A DNA stretch of 64,000 nt from Gemmatimonadota bacterium. Lineage in GTDB: Bacteria; Gemmatimonadota; Gemmatimonadetes; Gemmatimonadales; Gemmatimonadaceae. The DNA lies in the NCBI GenBank assembly GCA_016871895.1, contig VHBO01000002.1, positions 1 to 64,000 on the forward strand. The letters are read 5' to 3'. This document shows, in pieces, positions 50,719 through 58,322 of this stretch. The notes under the pieces are model-generated. The model was not told the DNA's origin and did no database searches. It was given only the letters and a program-made list of their open reading frames with translations. Within the stretch, counting starts at the first letter, position 1, and the number at the start of each line of letters is the position of its first letter. The translations under genes were made by a program, and so were the position numbers.

Positions 50719-52402
50719 GTTGACGTCCGTCAGGACGCCGTTGCCGAGCTGGCCGGCGTTGTTCCGGCGACAGCCCCGGGACGCTCACCTCGACCACCTG
50801 CGGCCCCGAGAGCCCCGCCGTCCAGGCGGCGGCCGCGATGCCGCTCGCGTTCGTCACGAGCGGCGTCGGTGAGACGCTGCCGTTCCCCGAGATGATCGTG
50901 AACGTGACGGGGACGCCGCCGAGGCCGACGCCGAAGCGGTCCTTCACCCCGAGTCGGATCGAGTCGGGGAAGACGCTCCCGCCCGGGGTGACGCGGCCGT
51001 CGCCGGTGAGCAGCTCGAGCGTGGCGGGTCGTGGGGGCGCGAGGCTGAAGGTGTCGGAGGTCGCGGTGAGGTTCGGCGAGAGCAGGGTGGCGACGAGTCG
51101 GTAGCCGCTTCCCCCCTTGTCGATCGTGACGTCCCGGAACCACCCGGTGGAGCTCCCCGAGTCCACCGACACCGTAGTGGTCCCCCGCAACTGCGCTCCC
51201 GGCGGACCGCCGATGAGCGCAAGGGTCATCGTGCCGCGGTAGTTCGGGAGCAGTTCGTTGAAGCGGTTGTAGATGCCCACACTCACCGGGCCGATGCTGT
51301 CTCCTGCCGGCACGCCGCGCCGCGGTGGCACACCGAAGGCGAGGAACGACGGGCCTGTCGAGAGCTGCGTCCCGGCGAAGGTCACGGAGAGGGTCGACTG
51401 CCCATCGACCGCGGCGACGACGCTTCCGGTCATCGCGGTATCCCCCGCGGTCCAGGTGGTCTGCGCGAGCCCCGCCGCATCGGTCGTGTCGAGCGCGGCC
51501 CCGACGCTCCCGCGGCCGGTCGCGACGGCGAAGCGGACGGGGACGTTGGCGACGGGGAGACCGTCGACGGCGGTCACGCGCGCCACGAGGGGCTGCGCAA
51601 AGGTCCCACCCTGCCGGACCTCCTGGTTGTTCCCCGTGGCGATGGCGATGGCCGACGCGGTGGGCGTGATGCTGACGCGCGCGGTATCCCGCTGCCCGGT
51701 GAGCGTCTGCGCGATCACGAGCGCCGTCCCGCGCGCGCCGACGAGCGTCGCGACGCCGCCGCCGAGGGTCACGCGCACGAGGGTGGTGTCGCTGGAGGTG
51801 AAGGCCACCGGGGTATTCGGCAGCACCGCGCCCTGCGCGTCGCGCGCGGCGGCGGTCAGGGTGACGCTCTGCCCGCGGATCCCGACGACGGAGTCCGGCG
51901 TGAGGGTGAGGGAGGCGGCGTCCTTGCCGGGGCCCACGTAGGTGAGGGGGATCGTCAGCGGCGCCGGCGATGTGGTGGCACTCGTCGGACGAGCCTGCAC
52001 CGACACCGGGCCGCCGACGAAGACGGTATCTCCCGACGCGGTCACGAAACGCATCGCGGCCCCGAGCGACTCGCCTTCCGCTGGCGCGGTCGGGCTCAAC
52101 TTCACGGTGAAGGCGAGGGCGACGCTGTCCGCATCCGCCGGGAAGTCCACCATCCGATCAATCGCCGTGTCGCCGTTCGCGCGTAGGAGAACGACCCGCA
52201 CCCGGGTGAAGGTGACGATCGAACGCATCGAGAGCGGCTGGCCGGCCCCGTCGACCCGCATCGCGCCGAACTCCGGATTGAGCGCCACCACTGCACGCCG
52301 TGTCCCGCCCGGACCGAGGAGCTCGCGCCCACAACTCCCCACAGCGAGGAGGAGGGCGACCAGCGCGAACAGCGGGCGCGCGAGGCGCGGGCGCAGGGGC
52401 AT
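50606..52402 (-). CDS. Ig-like (Big_1) domain lipoprotein, 5' part of a frameshifted gene
   Basis: A 598-residue open frame. The lipoprotein signal LFALVALLLAVGSC is followed by GRELLGPGGTRRAVVALNPEF. Several Ig-like modules follow (QSVTLTAAARDAQGAVLPNTPVAFTS, then LVARVTAVDGLPVANVPVRFAVATGRGSVGAALDTTDAAGLAQTTWTAG and VPVTFTIISGNGSVSPTPLVTNASGIAAAAWTAG), typical of invasin-like surface proteins. After VEVSVPGLSPE the last 50 residues (QRRPARQRRPDGRQ...) are a shifted reading of the RCC1 repeats that follow. So the intact ancestor was an Ig-RCC1 lipoprotein, and the present product would end in a meaningless tail. The N-terminal 110 residues are paralogous to the fragment at 54199-54606. Confidence 0.75.
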   Translation of the reverse strand: MPLRPRLARPLFALVALLLAVGSCGRELLGPGGTRRAVVALNPEFGAMRVDGAGQPLSMRSIVTFTRVRVVLLRANGDTAIDRMVDFPADADSVALAFTVKLSPTAPAEGESLGAAMRFVTASGDTVFVGGPVSVQARPTSATTSPAPLTIPLTYVGPGKDAASLTLTPDSVVGIRGQSVTLTAAARDAQGAVLPNTPVAFTSSDTTLVRVTLGGGVATLVGARGTALVIAQTLTGQRDTARVSITPTASAIAIATGNNQEVRQGGTFAQPLVARVTAVDGLPVANVPVRFAVATGRGSVGAALDTTDAAGLAQTTWTAGDTAMTGSVVAAVDGQSTLSVTFAGTQLSTGPSFLAFGVPPRRGVPAGDSIGPVSVGIYNRFNELLPNYRGTMTLALIGGPPGAQLRGTTTVSVDSGSSTGWFRDVTIDKGGSGYRLVATLLSPNLTATSDTFSLAPPRPATLELLTGDGRVTPGGSVFPDSIRLGVKDRFGVGLGGVPVTFTIISGNGSVSPTPLVTNASGIAAAAWTAGLSGPQVVEVSVPGLSPEQRRPARQRRPDGRQRAGPHEPRQAPLLRGECGERPRLRDRQHERHAPLLGQ

Positions 52403-52561
52403 GTCAGGGATTCCGGGGCGTCAGGAGGCACGGCGTGTCGGGGGTCGGCCGGCACGCCTGTAAGGCGAAACCAGTAGGATGGGTGTCCATTAGACTTCGT
52501 GCAACGGCGCAGGTCGCTCTCGGCCTGTGATGCCCGTCACAAGACCCGCCCCCTGCCGCCC

Positions 52562-53296
52562 GTGCGCGTTCGCCCCCTCCTCGGTCTCCTCATCCCGCTC
52601 GCCTGTGCCGCGCTCTTCGTCCGGCTCGGTCTCTGGCAGCTGAGCCGACATCAGGAACGAGCGGGATTCAACGCGATCCTAGCGGCTCGGTTGGGGCAAC
52701 CGGCCTCGGTGCTCGACGGCATCGCTCTCGCCGATTCCACGAGCGTCCGAGGGCGTCGGGTCACGGTCTCGGGTCGGTTCCGGTACGATCTGGAGCAAGT
52801 CGTCGCGGGCCGTGTGAGCGAAGGGTCACCCGGTGTGCACCTGCTCACCCCTCTCGAACGCCCCGGTTCGGATACGCTGTTGGTGGTGCTCCGAGGGTGG
52901 GTCTACTCACCCGACGCGAAGTCGGTGGTGACGGCGGAGTGGCACGAGCGGGACTCGGTCACCGTGTCAGGCTACCTGATCCCCATCTCGGAGGACGGGG
53001 TCGCGCCGGCGGGTGTGTTGCGGCCGGGCGAGCCAATGCGGCGGGTGTCACTCCGCGCGCTCCGCGCACGCATCTCCGCGCCGATCTACGCCGCTCAGCT
53101 CGTGATGACATCGGATTCGCTTCGTCGGGCCGATTCCGTGCCGCGCCGGTTGCCACCCCCGACGATCGATGCGGGCCCCCACTGGTCGTACATGTGGCAG
53201 TGGTTCGCCTTCGCGGTCGTGGCGGTCGTCGGGGGCGTGGGCCTCTTCCGGCGAAGTCGCCCCCAGCTGGGCTCAGGGTCGCGATCGGGCACCTGA
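52562..53296 (+). CDS. SURF1 family protein
   Basis: A 244-residue membrane protein with two helices. The N-terminal helix is LLGLLIPLACAALFVRLGLWQLSRHQER, carrying the GxWQLxR family motif. The middle is a periplasmic domain (RRVTVSGRFRYD, VVLRGWVYSP, VSGYLIPI). The C-terminal helix is preceded by DAGPHWSYMWQWFAFAVVAVVGGVGLF, the SURF1 HxxYxxQWF pattern. SURF1 helps insert heme a in cytochrome oxidase assembly. No cox genes are close. The GTG at 52562 is preferred over 52499 because the added residues do not fit the family. Its 3' end overlaps the opposing cohesin-like gene by 24 bp. Confidence 0.83.
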   Translation: MRVRPLLGLLIPLACAALFVRLGLWQLSRHQERAGFNAILAARLGQPASVLDGIALADSTSVRGRRVTVSGRFRYDLEQVVAGRVSEGSPGVHLLTPLERPGSDTLLVVLRGWVYSPDAKSVVTAEWHERDSVTVSGYLIPISEDGVAPAGVLRPGEPMRRVSLRALRARISAPIYAAQLVMTSDSLRRADSVPRRLPPPTIDAGPHWSYMWQWFAFAVVAVVGGVGLFRRSRPQLGSGSRSGT

Positions 53297-53737
53297 CAAG
53301 GGGAGGAGCCGGTCCCGTGGGATCCGCGTGCCGGCGCTGTCCGCGGCCACCTCGAGCGTCGCGAGGAGGGGTGTGGACCCGAGCGGCCGGGTGGGCCGGA
53401 CCCGCAGCGTCAGCACGGTGTCGTGGCGGAATCCGCCGACGGTGTAGCCGGCGAAGCGGACCACGCCCGACGCAGAATCGGCAGCGTTGAGCAACCGCGT
53501 CGCATCGCCGCCGCGCGGCGTGGTCAGCTGCACGAGGCGCAGGCTCCCCGGTGCGAACCGGAGCGTGCCCTGATAGGACCCGAGCGTGACCCCGGTCGGG
53601 GTCACACGCACGGCGACCGGAAGACTGCCGTCCGCAGAGGCGGCGCCGACCTCGACCACCGCCTGCACGCGCACGGTCGTCTGCAGCAGGAACGTCCCCG
53701 CGAGGATGAGGGTGGTGCGGGCGAGCGCGGTCGGCAT
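53273..53737 (-). CDS. Exported cohesin-like domain protein
   Basis: A 154-residue exported protein with a signal peptide (ARTTLILAGTFLLQTTVRVQA) ending near 25. The rest is a single beta-sandwich with GVTLGSYQGTLRFAPGSLRLVQLTTPRGGDATRLLNAADSASGVVRFAGYTV and TVLTLRVRPTRPLGSTPLLATLEVAAD, a pattern like cohesin-type domains. The neighbouring gene encodes a paralogous domain. No dockerin partner was seen. The ATG at 53737 is 7 bp after the upstream stop, so the two are cotranscribed. Function unknown, presumably at the cell surface or periplasm. Confidence 0.7.
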   Translation of the reverse strand: MPTALARTTLILAGTFLLQTTVRVQAVVEVGAASADGSLPVAVRVTPTGVTLGSYQGTLRFAPGSLRLVQLTTPRGGDATRLLNAADSASGVVRFAGYTVGGFRHDTVLTLRVRPTRPLGSTPLLATLEVAADSAGTRIPRDRLLPLSGARSRP

Positions 53738-53744
53738 CGATGCC

Positions 53745-54293
53745 TCAGTGAATGATGAGGCGGCCCTTGATGTCGCGGATGCCGTCCGAGCTCCGCACGC
53801 GGCCCGGCGCGACCGCCGTCCCACTCACGTCGCCGACCACGGCGAGGGACGCGGCAAGGTGCGCGGCGTCGACGGGTCCGGTCGGACGCACGCTGAACCG
53901 GAACGCCTCGTCGGTGCTGAATCGGTCGAAGGTGAACGCGGAGAAGCGGAGGCGCCCCTGTGCCGGCTCCGCGTTGACGAGGAACATCTCGCCGTCCGCG
54001 CCCGTGGGCGTGCGAGTCGAGAGCAACTCGAACGCGCCCGGCGCGAACGTCACGTCGCCCTGATAAGACGCCATGGAATCGAGGCGGGCGACGACACGGA
54101 CGACATACGTCAACGTCCCCTCGGTGGGCCCTGGGATCTGCTGTAGCATCACCTGCGCCTCCCCCTGCGGGACGAGCGGGCTGAGGTCCACGGTTGCCTC
54201 AGTGGGCGAGGTGTCTCGGCAGGCGAGCACCGCGAGGAGCGGCAGGGTGCCGATCGTACGGCGGAGGAGCCGGCGAGGCGCGACGGTCGACAT
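53745..54293 (-). CDS. Cohesin-like domain lipoprotein
   Basis: A 182-residue lipoprotein. RTIGTLPLLAVLAC gives a lipobox with Cys25. The beta-sandwich has SMASYQGDVTFAPGAFELLSTRTPTGADGEMFLVNAEPAQGRLRFSAFTF and AFRFSVRPTGPVDAAHLAASLAVVGDVSG, paralogous to the protein encoded 7 bp downstream (SYQGTLRFAPGSLRLVQLTTP). The end GIRDIKGRLIIH is a shared family ending. Its start lies inside the 3' end of the truncated lipoprotein frame (54199-54606), a 95-bp overlap. Function unknown. Confidence 0.72.
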   Translation of the reverse strand: MSTVAPRRLLRRTIGTLPLLAVLACRDTSPTEATVDLSPLVPQGEAQVMLQQIPGPTEGTLTYVVRVVARLDSMASYQGDVTFAPGAFELLSTRTPTGADGEMFLVNAEPAQGRLRFSAFTFDRFSTDEAFRFSVRPTGPVDAAHLAASLAVVGDVSGTAVAPGRVRSSDGIRDIKGRLIIH

Positions 54294-54606
54294 GTGCGGA
54301 CTCCGGGTCGAGGGTGACCGGGAAGGACAACGAAAGACTGGCCGACTCCGGCGGGAACTCCACCACGCGGTTCAGGACCGTATCCCCGTTCGCCCGCCCC
54401 AGGACGATGCGGACGCGTGTGAAGCTGATGATCGAGCCCACGCTCAGCGGCTGTTCGTGCCCGTCCAGACGGAGCGACGGAAAGGACGGATTGAGCCGCA
54501 CCGCCCCGGCGCGTCGGCCGCCGGGACCCAACAGGTCACGACCGCAGGCCACCGCGCCAGTGATCGTGGCGATAACAAGGAGGACGATCCGGAGGTTGCG
54601 CGGCAC
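54199..54606 (-). pseudogene. Truncated paralogue of the Ig/RCC1 lipoprotein N-terminus
   Basis: This 135-codon frame starts with a lipoprotein signal (IVLLVIATITGAVAC) and GRDLLGPGGRRAGAVRLNPSFPSLRLDGHEQPLSVGSIISFTRVRIVLGRANGDTVLNRVVEFPPESASLSLSF. It matches the first 100 residues of the 52402 gene (GRELLGPGGTRRAVVALNPEF, SIVTFTRVRVVLLRANGDTAIDRMVDFPAD). Similarity stops at TLDPES, 5 bases before the start of the next gene, and the rest (HVDRRASPAPPPYDRHP) is a shifted reading of that gene. It looks like a deletion remnant. The GTG at 54606 is chosen over 54639 for its signal. It may still make a short lipoprotein. Confidence 0.65.
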
Positions 54607-54693
54607 GCTAGTTGGAGATGGGGAACACGGGAAGGTCACCCGCGATACACGCGACCGGAAGGCGGGGTGAGACCGGCGCGCCGTCGCGCCGCC

Positions 54694-55635
54694 TCACGCC
54701 ACCCGTTCGCGCCGGACCTGAAGGAGCGCCACCGCGGCGACGATCGCCACGCCGCCGGCGAGCGTCGCCCACGTCAACGGCTGGCCGAGCACGACCGCTG
54801 CGAGCACCGCCGTCAGGAACGGCTCCACCGACGAGACGATCGCGGTGCGCACGGGCCCGAGCCGGACGAGGCCCTGTAGGAAGAAGACGCCCGGGAGCAC
54901 GGTGCTCCCGAGGGTCAGCAGCGCGATGAGCCCCCACGCCGATGGCGTGACCTGCGCCGTGAAGCTGCGGTCGGCGACGCTGGCGACGAGGAAGGCGAGC
55001 GCGGAGCCGATCTTCGCGTACGCTGAGGTCGGGGCGACGGGGTGGTCCTTCTGCAGCACGCGCATCATCGGGATGTACGCGCCATAGACGATCGCCGCGC
55101 CGAGGGCGAGCGCGACGCCGCGCGGGTCGATGCCCCCCGCACTCGGGCGACCGACCATCACGGCGATCCCACCGAATGAGCAGGCGAGGGCGAGCGCGCG
55201 CCGTCCGTCGATCCGCTCCGCGCCGCGCACCGCCTGCGCGACGGCGACCCACGCGGGGTACGTGTAGAAGAGGAAGGCGAGCGTCGCGGCGGGGATGTAC
55301 GCGAGTGAGGCGAGCGCGAGGTAGACGAGCAGCGCTTGCCCGAAGCCGCCGAGCGCGACGAAGCGGAGCATCTCGCGGGGCGGGATCCGCCGATAGCCGC
55401 GCGCCCCGACCCAGAGGGTGAGCGCGACGGCCGCGAGGACGTAGCGCCACGTCAGGACGGTCGTGAGGGAGAGGCCCGTCGCGACGGCGGCGGAGGTGAG
55501 GATGCTCACCGACGCGAACCCGGTGGCGGCGAGGAGGGTGTAGACGAGGCCGGCGCCGGTGGCCGCGTCGGGCGCGTTCCCCTCGGCGGGCCCCGCGGGG
55601 CGTCCGGCGGTCGGGGCGGGGCGGACGGGCATCAT
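54694..55635 (-). CDS. EamA/DMT-superfamily transporter
   Basis: A 313-residue transporter with ten predicted helices in two EamA repeats. Repeat signatures are TLLAATGFASVSILTSAAVATGLSLTTVLTWRYVLAAVALTLW near the start and SSVEPFLTAVLAAVVLGQPLTWATLAGGVAIVAAVALLQ at the end. Both halves have the FFLQGLVRLG-like and FLFYTYPAW motifs. Members export amino acids, sugars or nucleosides; the substrate is unknown. The gene overlaps the preceding homologue by 4 bp (ATGA). The ORF track gives a 643-residue version because the frame stays open through the neighbour, but the extension is a shadow of the adjacent EamA and mgtE genes. Confidence 0.87.
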   Translation of the reverse strand: MMPVRPAPTAGRPAGPAEGNAPDAATGAGLVYTLLAATGFASVSILTSAAVATGLSLTTVLTWRYVLAAVALTLWVGARGYRRIPPREMLRFVALGGFGQALLVYLALASLAYIPAATLAFLFYTYPAWVAVAQAVRGAERIDGRRALALACSFGGIAVMVGRPSAGGIDPRGVALALGAAIVYGAYIPMMRVLQKDHPVAPTSAYAKIGSALAFLVASVADRSFTAQVTPSAWGLIALLTLGSTVLPGVFFLQGLVRLGPVRTAIVSSVEPFLTAVLAAVVLGQPLTWATLAGGVAIVAAVALLQVRRERVA

Positions 55636-56531
55636 TCCGGGGGCGGGGCGTCGGTCTCGACCACGGGATGGGCCGAGCGCTGGAGAAGGACGATGGCGGC
55701 CATGATGAGCGTGCCGCCGAGGATCGTGCGCGGGCCGATCGGCTGGCCGAGGACGAGCGCCGCGAGGAGCGCGGTCCAGAACGGCTCGACCGTCGAGAGG
55801 ATCGCCGCGCGCACGGCGCCGAGGACCGCGAGGCCACGGAGGAAGAGCAGGAAGGCGGTCACGGTGCCGATCACCGCCGCACCGACCGCGACGCCCCAGA
55901 TCGCCGGCGTCATCCCGCGCACGAGGGTCCCCGTGGCGAGCGCCCACGCGACGAAGACGATCGCCGCGCCGCCGATCACGTAGGTGGAGGCGACGGCGGC
56001 CTCGTGCGGGCCACGCGCGCGGTGGAGCACGGGGATGTAGGCGGCGTAGACGACCGCGCTCGAGAGCGCGAGCAGGAGCCCGGGGAGCGGGAGCGCGGAC
56101 CGCCACGGCACGCCGACCATCGTCGTGATCCCCACGAGTGCGAGGCCGAGCGCCGCGAGCCGCCCACGGGTGAGCGGCTCCTCGCCGTGTGTCGCCATCA
56201 ACACCGCGACCCACGCCGGATACGTGTAGAACAGGAAGCCAAGCTGGCCGGCGTCGATCCACCGGAGCGCGGAGAAGGAGAGCGAGGTGACGGCGACCTG
56301 TCCGAGCCCGCCGAGGATCAGGAGGCGCCGGATGTCGCGCCCCGGGATGCGGAGTCGCGCGGGACCGCCGGCGACGAGCATCAGGAGCGGCGTCGCGAGG
56401 AGGTAGCGCCATGCCATCAGCCCCTGCAGCGCGACGCCGGCGCGGTTCGCGAGCGTCACGCCGACGGCGAGGGAGCCGAAGGCACAGGCGGAGATGAGTA
56501 CCGCCCCCGCCGCGCGCCGCGTCTCGCTCAC
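55632..56531 (-). CDS. EamA/DMT-superfamily transporter (paralogue)
   Basis: A 299-residue EamA-type transporter with ten helices. It opens with AGAVLISACAFGSLAVGVTLANRAGVALQGLMAWRYLLATPLLMLVAG. FLFYTYPAWVAVLMATHGEEPLTRGRLAALGLALVGITTMVG ends the first repeat, and STVEPFWTALLAALVLGQPIGPRTILGGTLIMAAIVLLQ the second. The GTG at 56531 overlaps the mgtE stop by 4 bp (GTGA), and its stop overlaps the following paralogue. The two EamA genes share layout and motifs and probably arose by tandem duplication. Confidence 0.87.
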   Translation of the reverse strand: MSETRRAAGAVLISACAFGSLAVGVTLANRAGVALQGLMAWRYLLATPLLMLVAGGPARLRIPGRDIRRLLILGGLGQVAVTSLSFSALRWIDAGQLGFLFYTYPAWVAVLMATHGEEPLTRGRLAALGLALVGITTMVGVPWRSALPLPGLLLALSSAVVYAAYIPVLHRARGPHEAAVASTYVIGGAAIVFVAWALATGTLVRGMTPAIWGVAVGAAVIGTVTAFLLFLRGLAVLGAVRAAILSTVEPFWTALLAALVLGQPIGPRTILGGTLIMAAIVLLQRSAHPVVETDAPPPE

Positions 56532-57943
56532 AGCAGGGTCCCGCGCAGGAGCAGGAGCGAGACGGTGAAGTAGAGCACCACCCCGGTGACGTCGACGAGC
56601 GTCGCGACGAGCGGTGCGGAGGCACTCGCGGGGTCGAACCCCGCCTTCTTCAGTACAAACGGAAGCATCGCGCCGGTCAGGGTCCCGAAGAGCACGACGC
56701 CGACGACGGTGGTGCCGATCGTCGCGGCGAGCCGCACGTAGTGGTCGCCGAACGGATAGAAGCCCATCCACTGCCAGAGAACCACGCGGGAGAGCCCGAC
56801 GAGGCCGAGGATCGCGCCGAGGAGGAGGCCGATGAGCAGTTCGCGTCGCATCACGCGGAGCCAGTCGCGCATCCCGAGCTCCTGAAGCGCGAGTGCGCGG
56901 ATGATCAGCGAGGTCGCCTGCGAGCCGGAGTTGCCGCCGGAGCTGATGACGAGCGGGATGAAGAGCGCGAGCACCGTCGCGGCGTCGATCTCCGACTGGA
57001 AGTACGCCATCGCCGCCGCGGTGAACATTTGCCCGATGAAGAGCACGAGGAGCCAGGGGAGCCGCTTCCGCATCAGCTCCGCGACGGAGCTCTGCAGGTA
57101 CGGATCCTCGAGGGCGGCGAGACCACCGAACTTCTGCACGTCCTCGGTCTGCTCCTCCTGGATCACGTCGATGACGTCGTCGACGGTGACGACGCCGAGG
57201 AGGCGCCGGTCGCCGTCCACCACCGGTACCGCGACGAGGTCGTAGTCGGAGGTGAGCTGCGCCACCTCCTCACGGTCCGCCGTGGCGGGGACGGTGACGA
57301 CCTCGGTCCACGCGACCTCGGCGAGCCGCGTCCCCTCGGGCGCCGCGAGGAGCTCGCGGAGCGAGAGCACGCCGGTGAGGACGCCGCGCGTGTCGACGGT
57401 GTAGACGGTCCCCATCGCCTCGCGCCGCCCCGCCCGCGCCATCCCGCGGACCGCGCCGAGCGCGGCCTCGACCGTCGCGGTCTCGTCGACGGAGACGAAC
57501 TCCGTCGTCATCAGGCCGCCGGCCGTGTCGGGGGCGTACTCGAGGAGGCGCTCCGTCTCGCGCCGTGCCGACTCGGGAAGCTCGTCGAGGATCTCGTCGG
57601 CGGTCTCGTCGTCGAGCTCCTCGAGCGCGTCGGTGCGCTCGTCCGGCGTCATCCGCGCGAGGAGCGCCGCCGCCTCCTCGGGGTCCATCGCCTCGAGGAC
57701 CTCGGTGCGCCGCTCCTCGTCGAGGTACTCGAGCACCGTCGCCGCGCGGCCCGCCGGGAGCGCCGTCAGGAATCGCGGCAGGAGCGCCGGAGGGAGGAGC
57801 TCGCCGATGTCGGCGAGGTCGGCGGGATGCAGCTCCTCCGTCTCGACCGCGACCGCGGCGGCATCCGTCTCGAGGAGCTCCTGGATGTCGGGGGCGACAA
57901 GCGCCGCGACCGACTGCTCCTTCTCGCGCTGATCTGGGGTCAC
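56528..57943 (-). CDS. mgtE: Magnesium transporter MgtE
   Basis: A 471-residue magnesium channel/transporter. The N-terminal acidic MgtE_N superhelical domain contains EELHPADLADIGELLPPALLPRFLTALP and the repeated LDEERRTEVLEAMDPEEAAALLARM. Two CBS domains follow (AGGLMTTEFVSVDETATVEAAL, and TEVVTVPATADREEVAQLTSDYDLVAVPVVDGDRRLLGVVTVDDVIDVI). The TM domain begins at KRLPWLLVLFIGQMFTAAAM and has PLVISSGGNSGSQATSLIIRALAL and the pore-helix acidic residue in KKAGFDPASASAPLVATLVDVTGVVLYF. It imports Mg2+ and gates by cytosolic Mg2+. A Shine-Dalgarno (GGGGAGG) precedes the GTG. It heads an operon with the two EamA genes. Confidence 0.93.
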   Translation of the reverse strand: MTPDQREKEQSVAALVAPDIQELLETDAAAVAVETEELHPADLADIGELLPPALLPRFLTALPAGRAATVLEYLDEERRTEVLEAMDPEEAAALLARMTPDERTDALEELDDETADEILDELPESARRETERLLEYAPDTAGGLMTTEFVSVDETATVEAALGAVRGMARAGRREAMGTVYTVDTRGVLTGVLSLRELLAAPEGTRLAEVAWTEVVTVPATADREEVAQLTSDYDLVAVPVVDGDRRLLGVVTVDDVIDVIQEEQTEDVQKFGGLAALEDPYLQSSVAELMRKRLPWLLVLFIGQMFTAAAMAYFQSEIDAATVLALFIPLVISSGGNSGSQATSLIIRALALQELGMRDWLRVMRRELLIGLLLGAILGLVGLSRVVLWQWMGFYPFGDHYVRLAATIGTTVVGVVLFGTLTGAMLPFVLKKAGFDPASASAPLVATLVDVTGVVLYFTVSLLLLRGTLL

Positions 57944-58051
57944 GGGGCGCCTCCCCGGGGTTACGGAACGGGTCGCGCGCGCGCGACGACGACGAATGCG
58001 TTCGAAGCTAACGGGGCGCGCCGTCCGGCGACACCGCGAGGGTCGCGCGCG

Positions 58052-58294
58052 TCAGAGGGTCGGCAGCTGCCGCGGGAGGATCTTCACGTCGGTCACGGTG
58101 CACCCGACGGCCGCGATCGCGGTACGCAGCGCCGCCGCCGTGGTCGTGGGGTCGGCTCCCACCGCGCAGGTGACCTCCGCCGCACCGAGCTCGACCTCGG
58201 CGGCCTCGATCCCGGGCACGCCGCCGAGCGCGGTCATCACCGCGTGCCGCGCGTGCACGGCGAGCATCCCGTCGATCGTGAGGGCGAGTCGCAT
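58052..58294 (-). CDS. HMA-like domain protein lacking CxxC
   Basis: An 80-residue protein with a ferredoxin-like HMA fold: RLALTIDGMLAVHARHAVMTALGGVPGIEAAEVELGAAEVTCAVGADPTTTAAALRTAIAAVGCTVTDVK. The position where heavy-metal-associated domains have MxCxxC holds MLAVHA, so the usual metal site is missing. Two other cysteines remain (TCAV and VGCTV). It could bind metal differently, serve as a regulatory partner, or be decaying. It is divergent from the dehydrogenase gene at 58323, with only 28 bp between. Confidence 0.7.
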   Translation of the reverse strand: MRLALTIDGMLAVHARHAVMTALGGVPGIEAAEVELGAAEVTCAVGADPTTTAAALRTAIAAVGCTVTDVKILPRQLPTL

Positions 58295-58322
58295 CGCGCG
58301 GCAATCTAGTAGCTTCTCCCCT
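58295..58322. promoter_or_regulatory. 28-bp divergent promoter region with back-to-back -10 elements
   Basis: On the minus strand TAGATT (complement of 58303-58308) ends 8 nt before the ATG at 58294. On the plus strand TAGCTT (58310-58315) ends 7 nt before the ATG at 58323. The two hexamers sit only 1 bp apart, and neither gene has room for a Shine-Dalgarno. Confidence 0.5.

Noticed and set aside
54694-56625. 643-residue minus-strand ORF joining the EamA gene with a long arginine-rich extension
   Set aside because: Only the last 313 codons are the EamA transporter. The extension is an out-of-frame reading of the neighbouring EamA and mgtE genes, and the ATGA overlap at 55635 gives a normal start.
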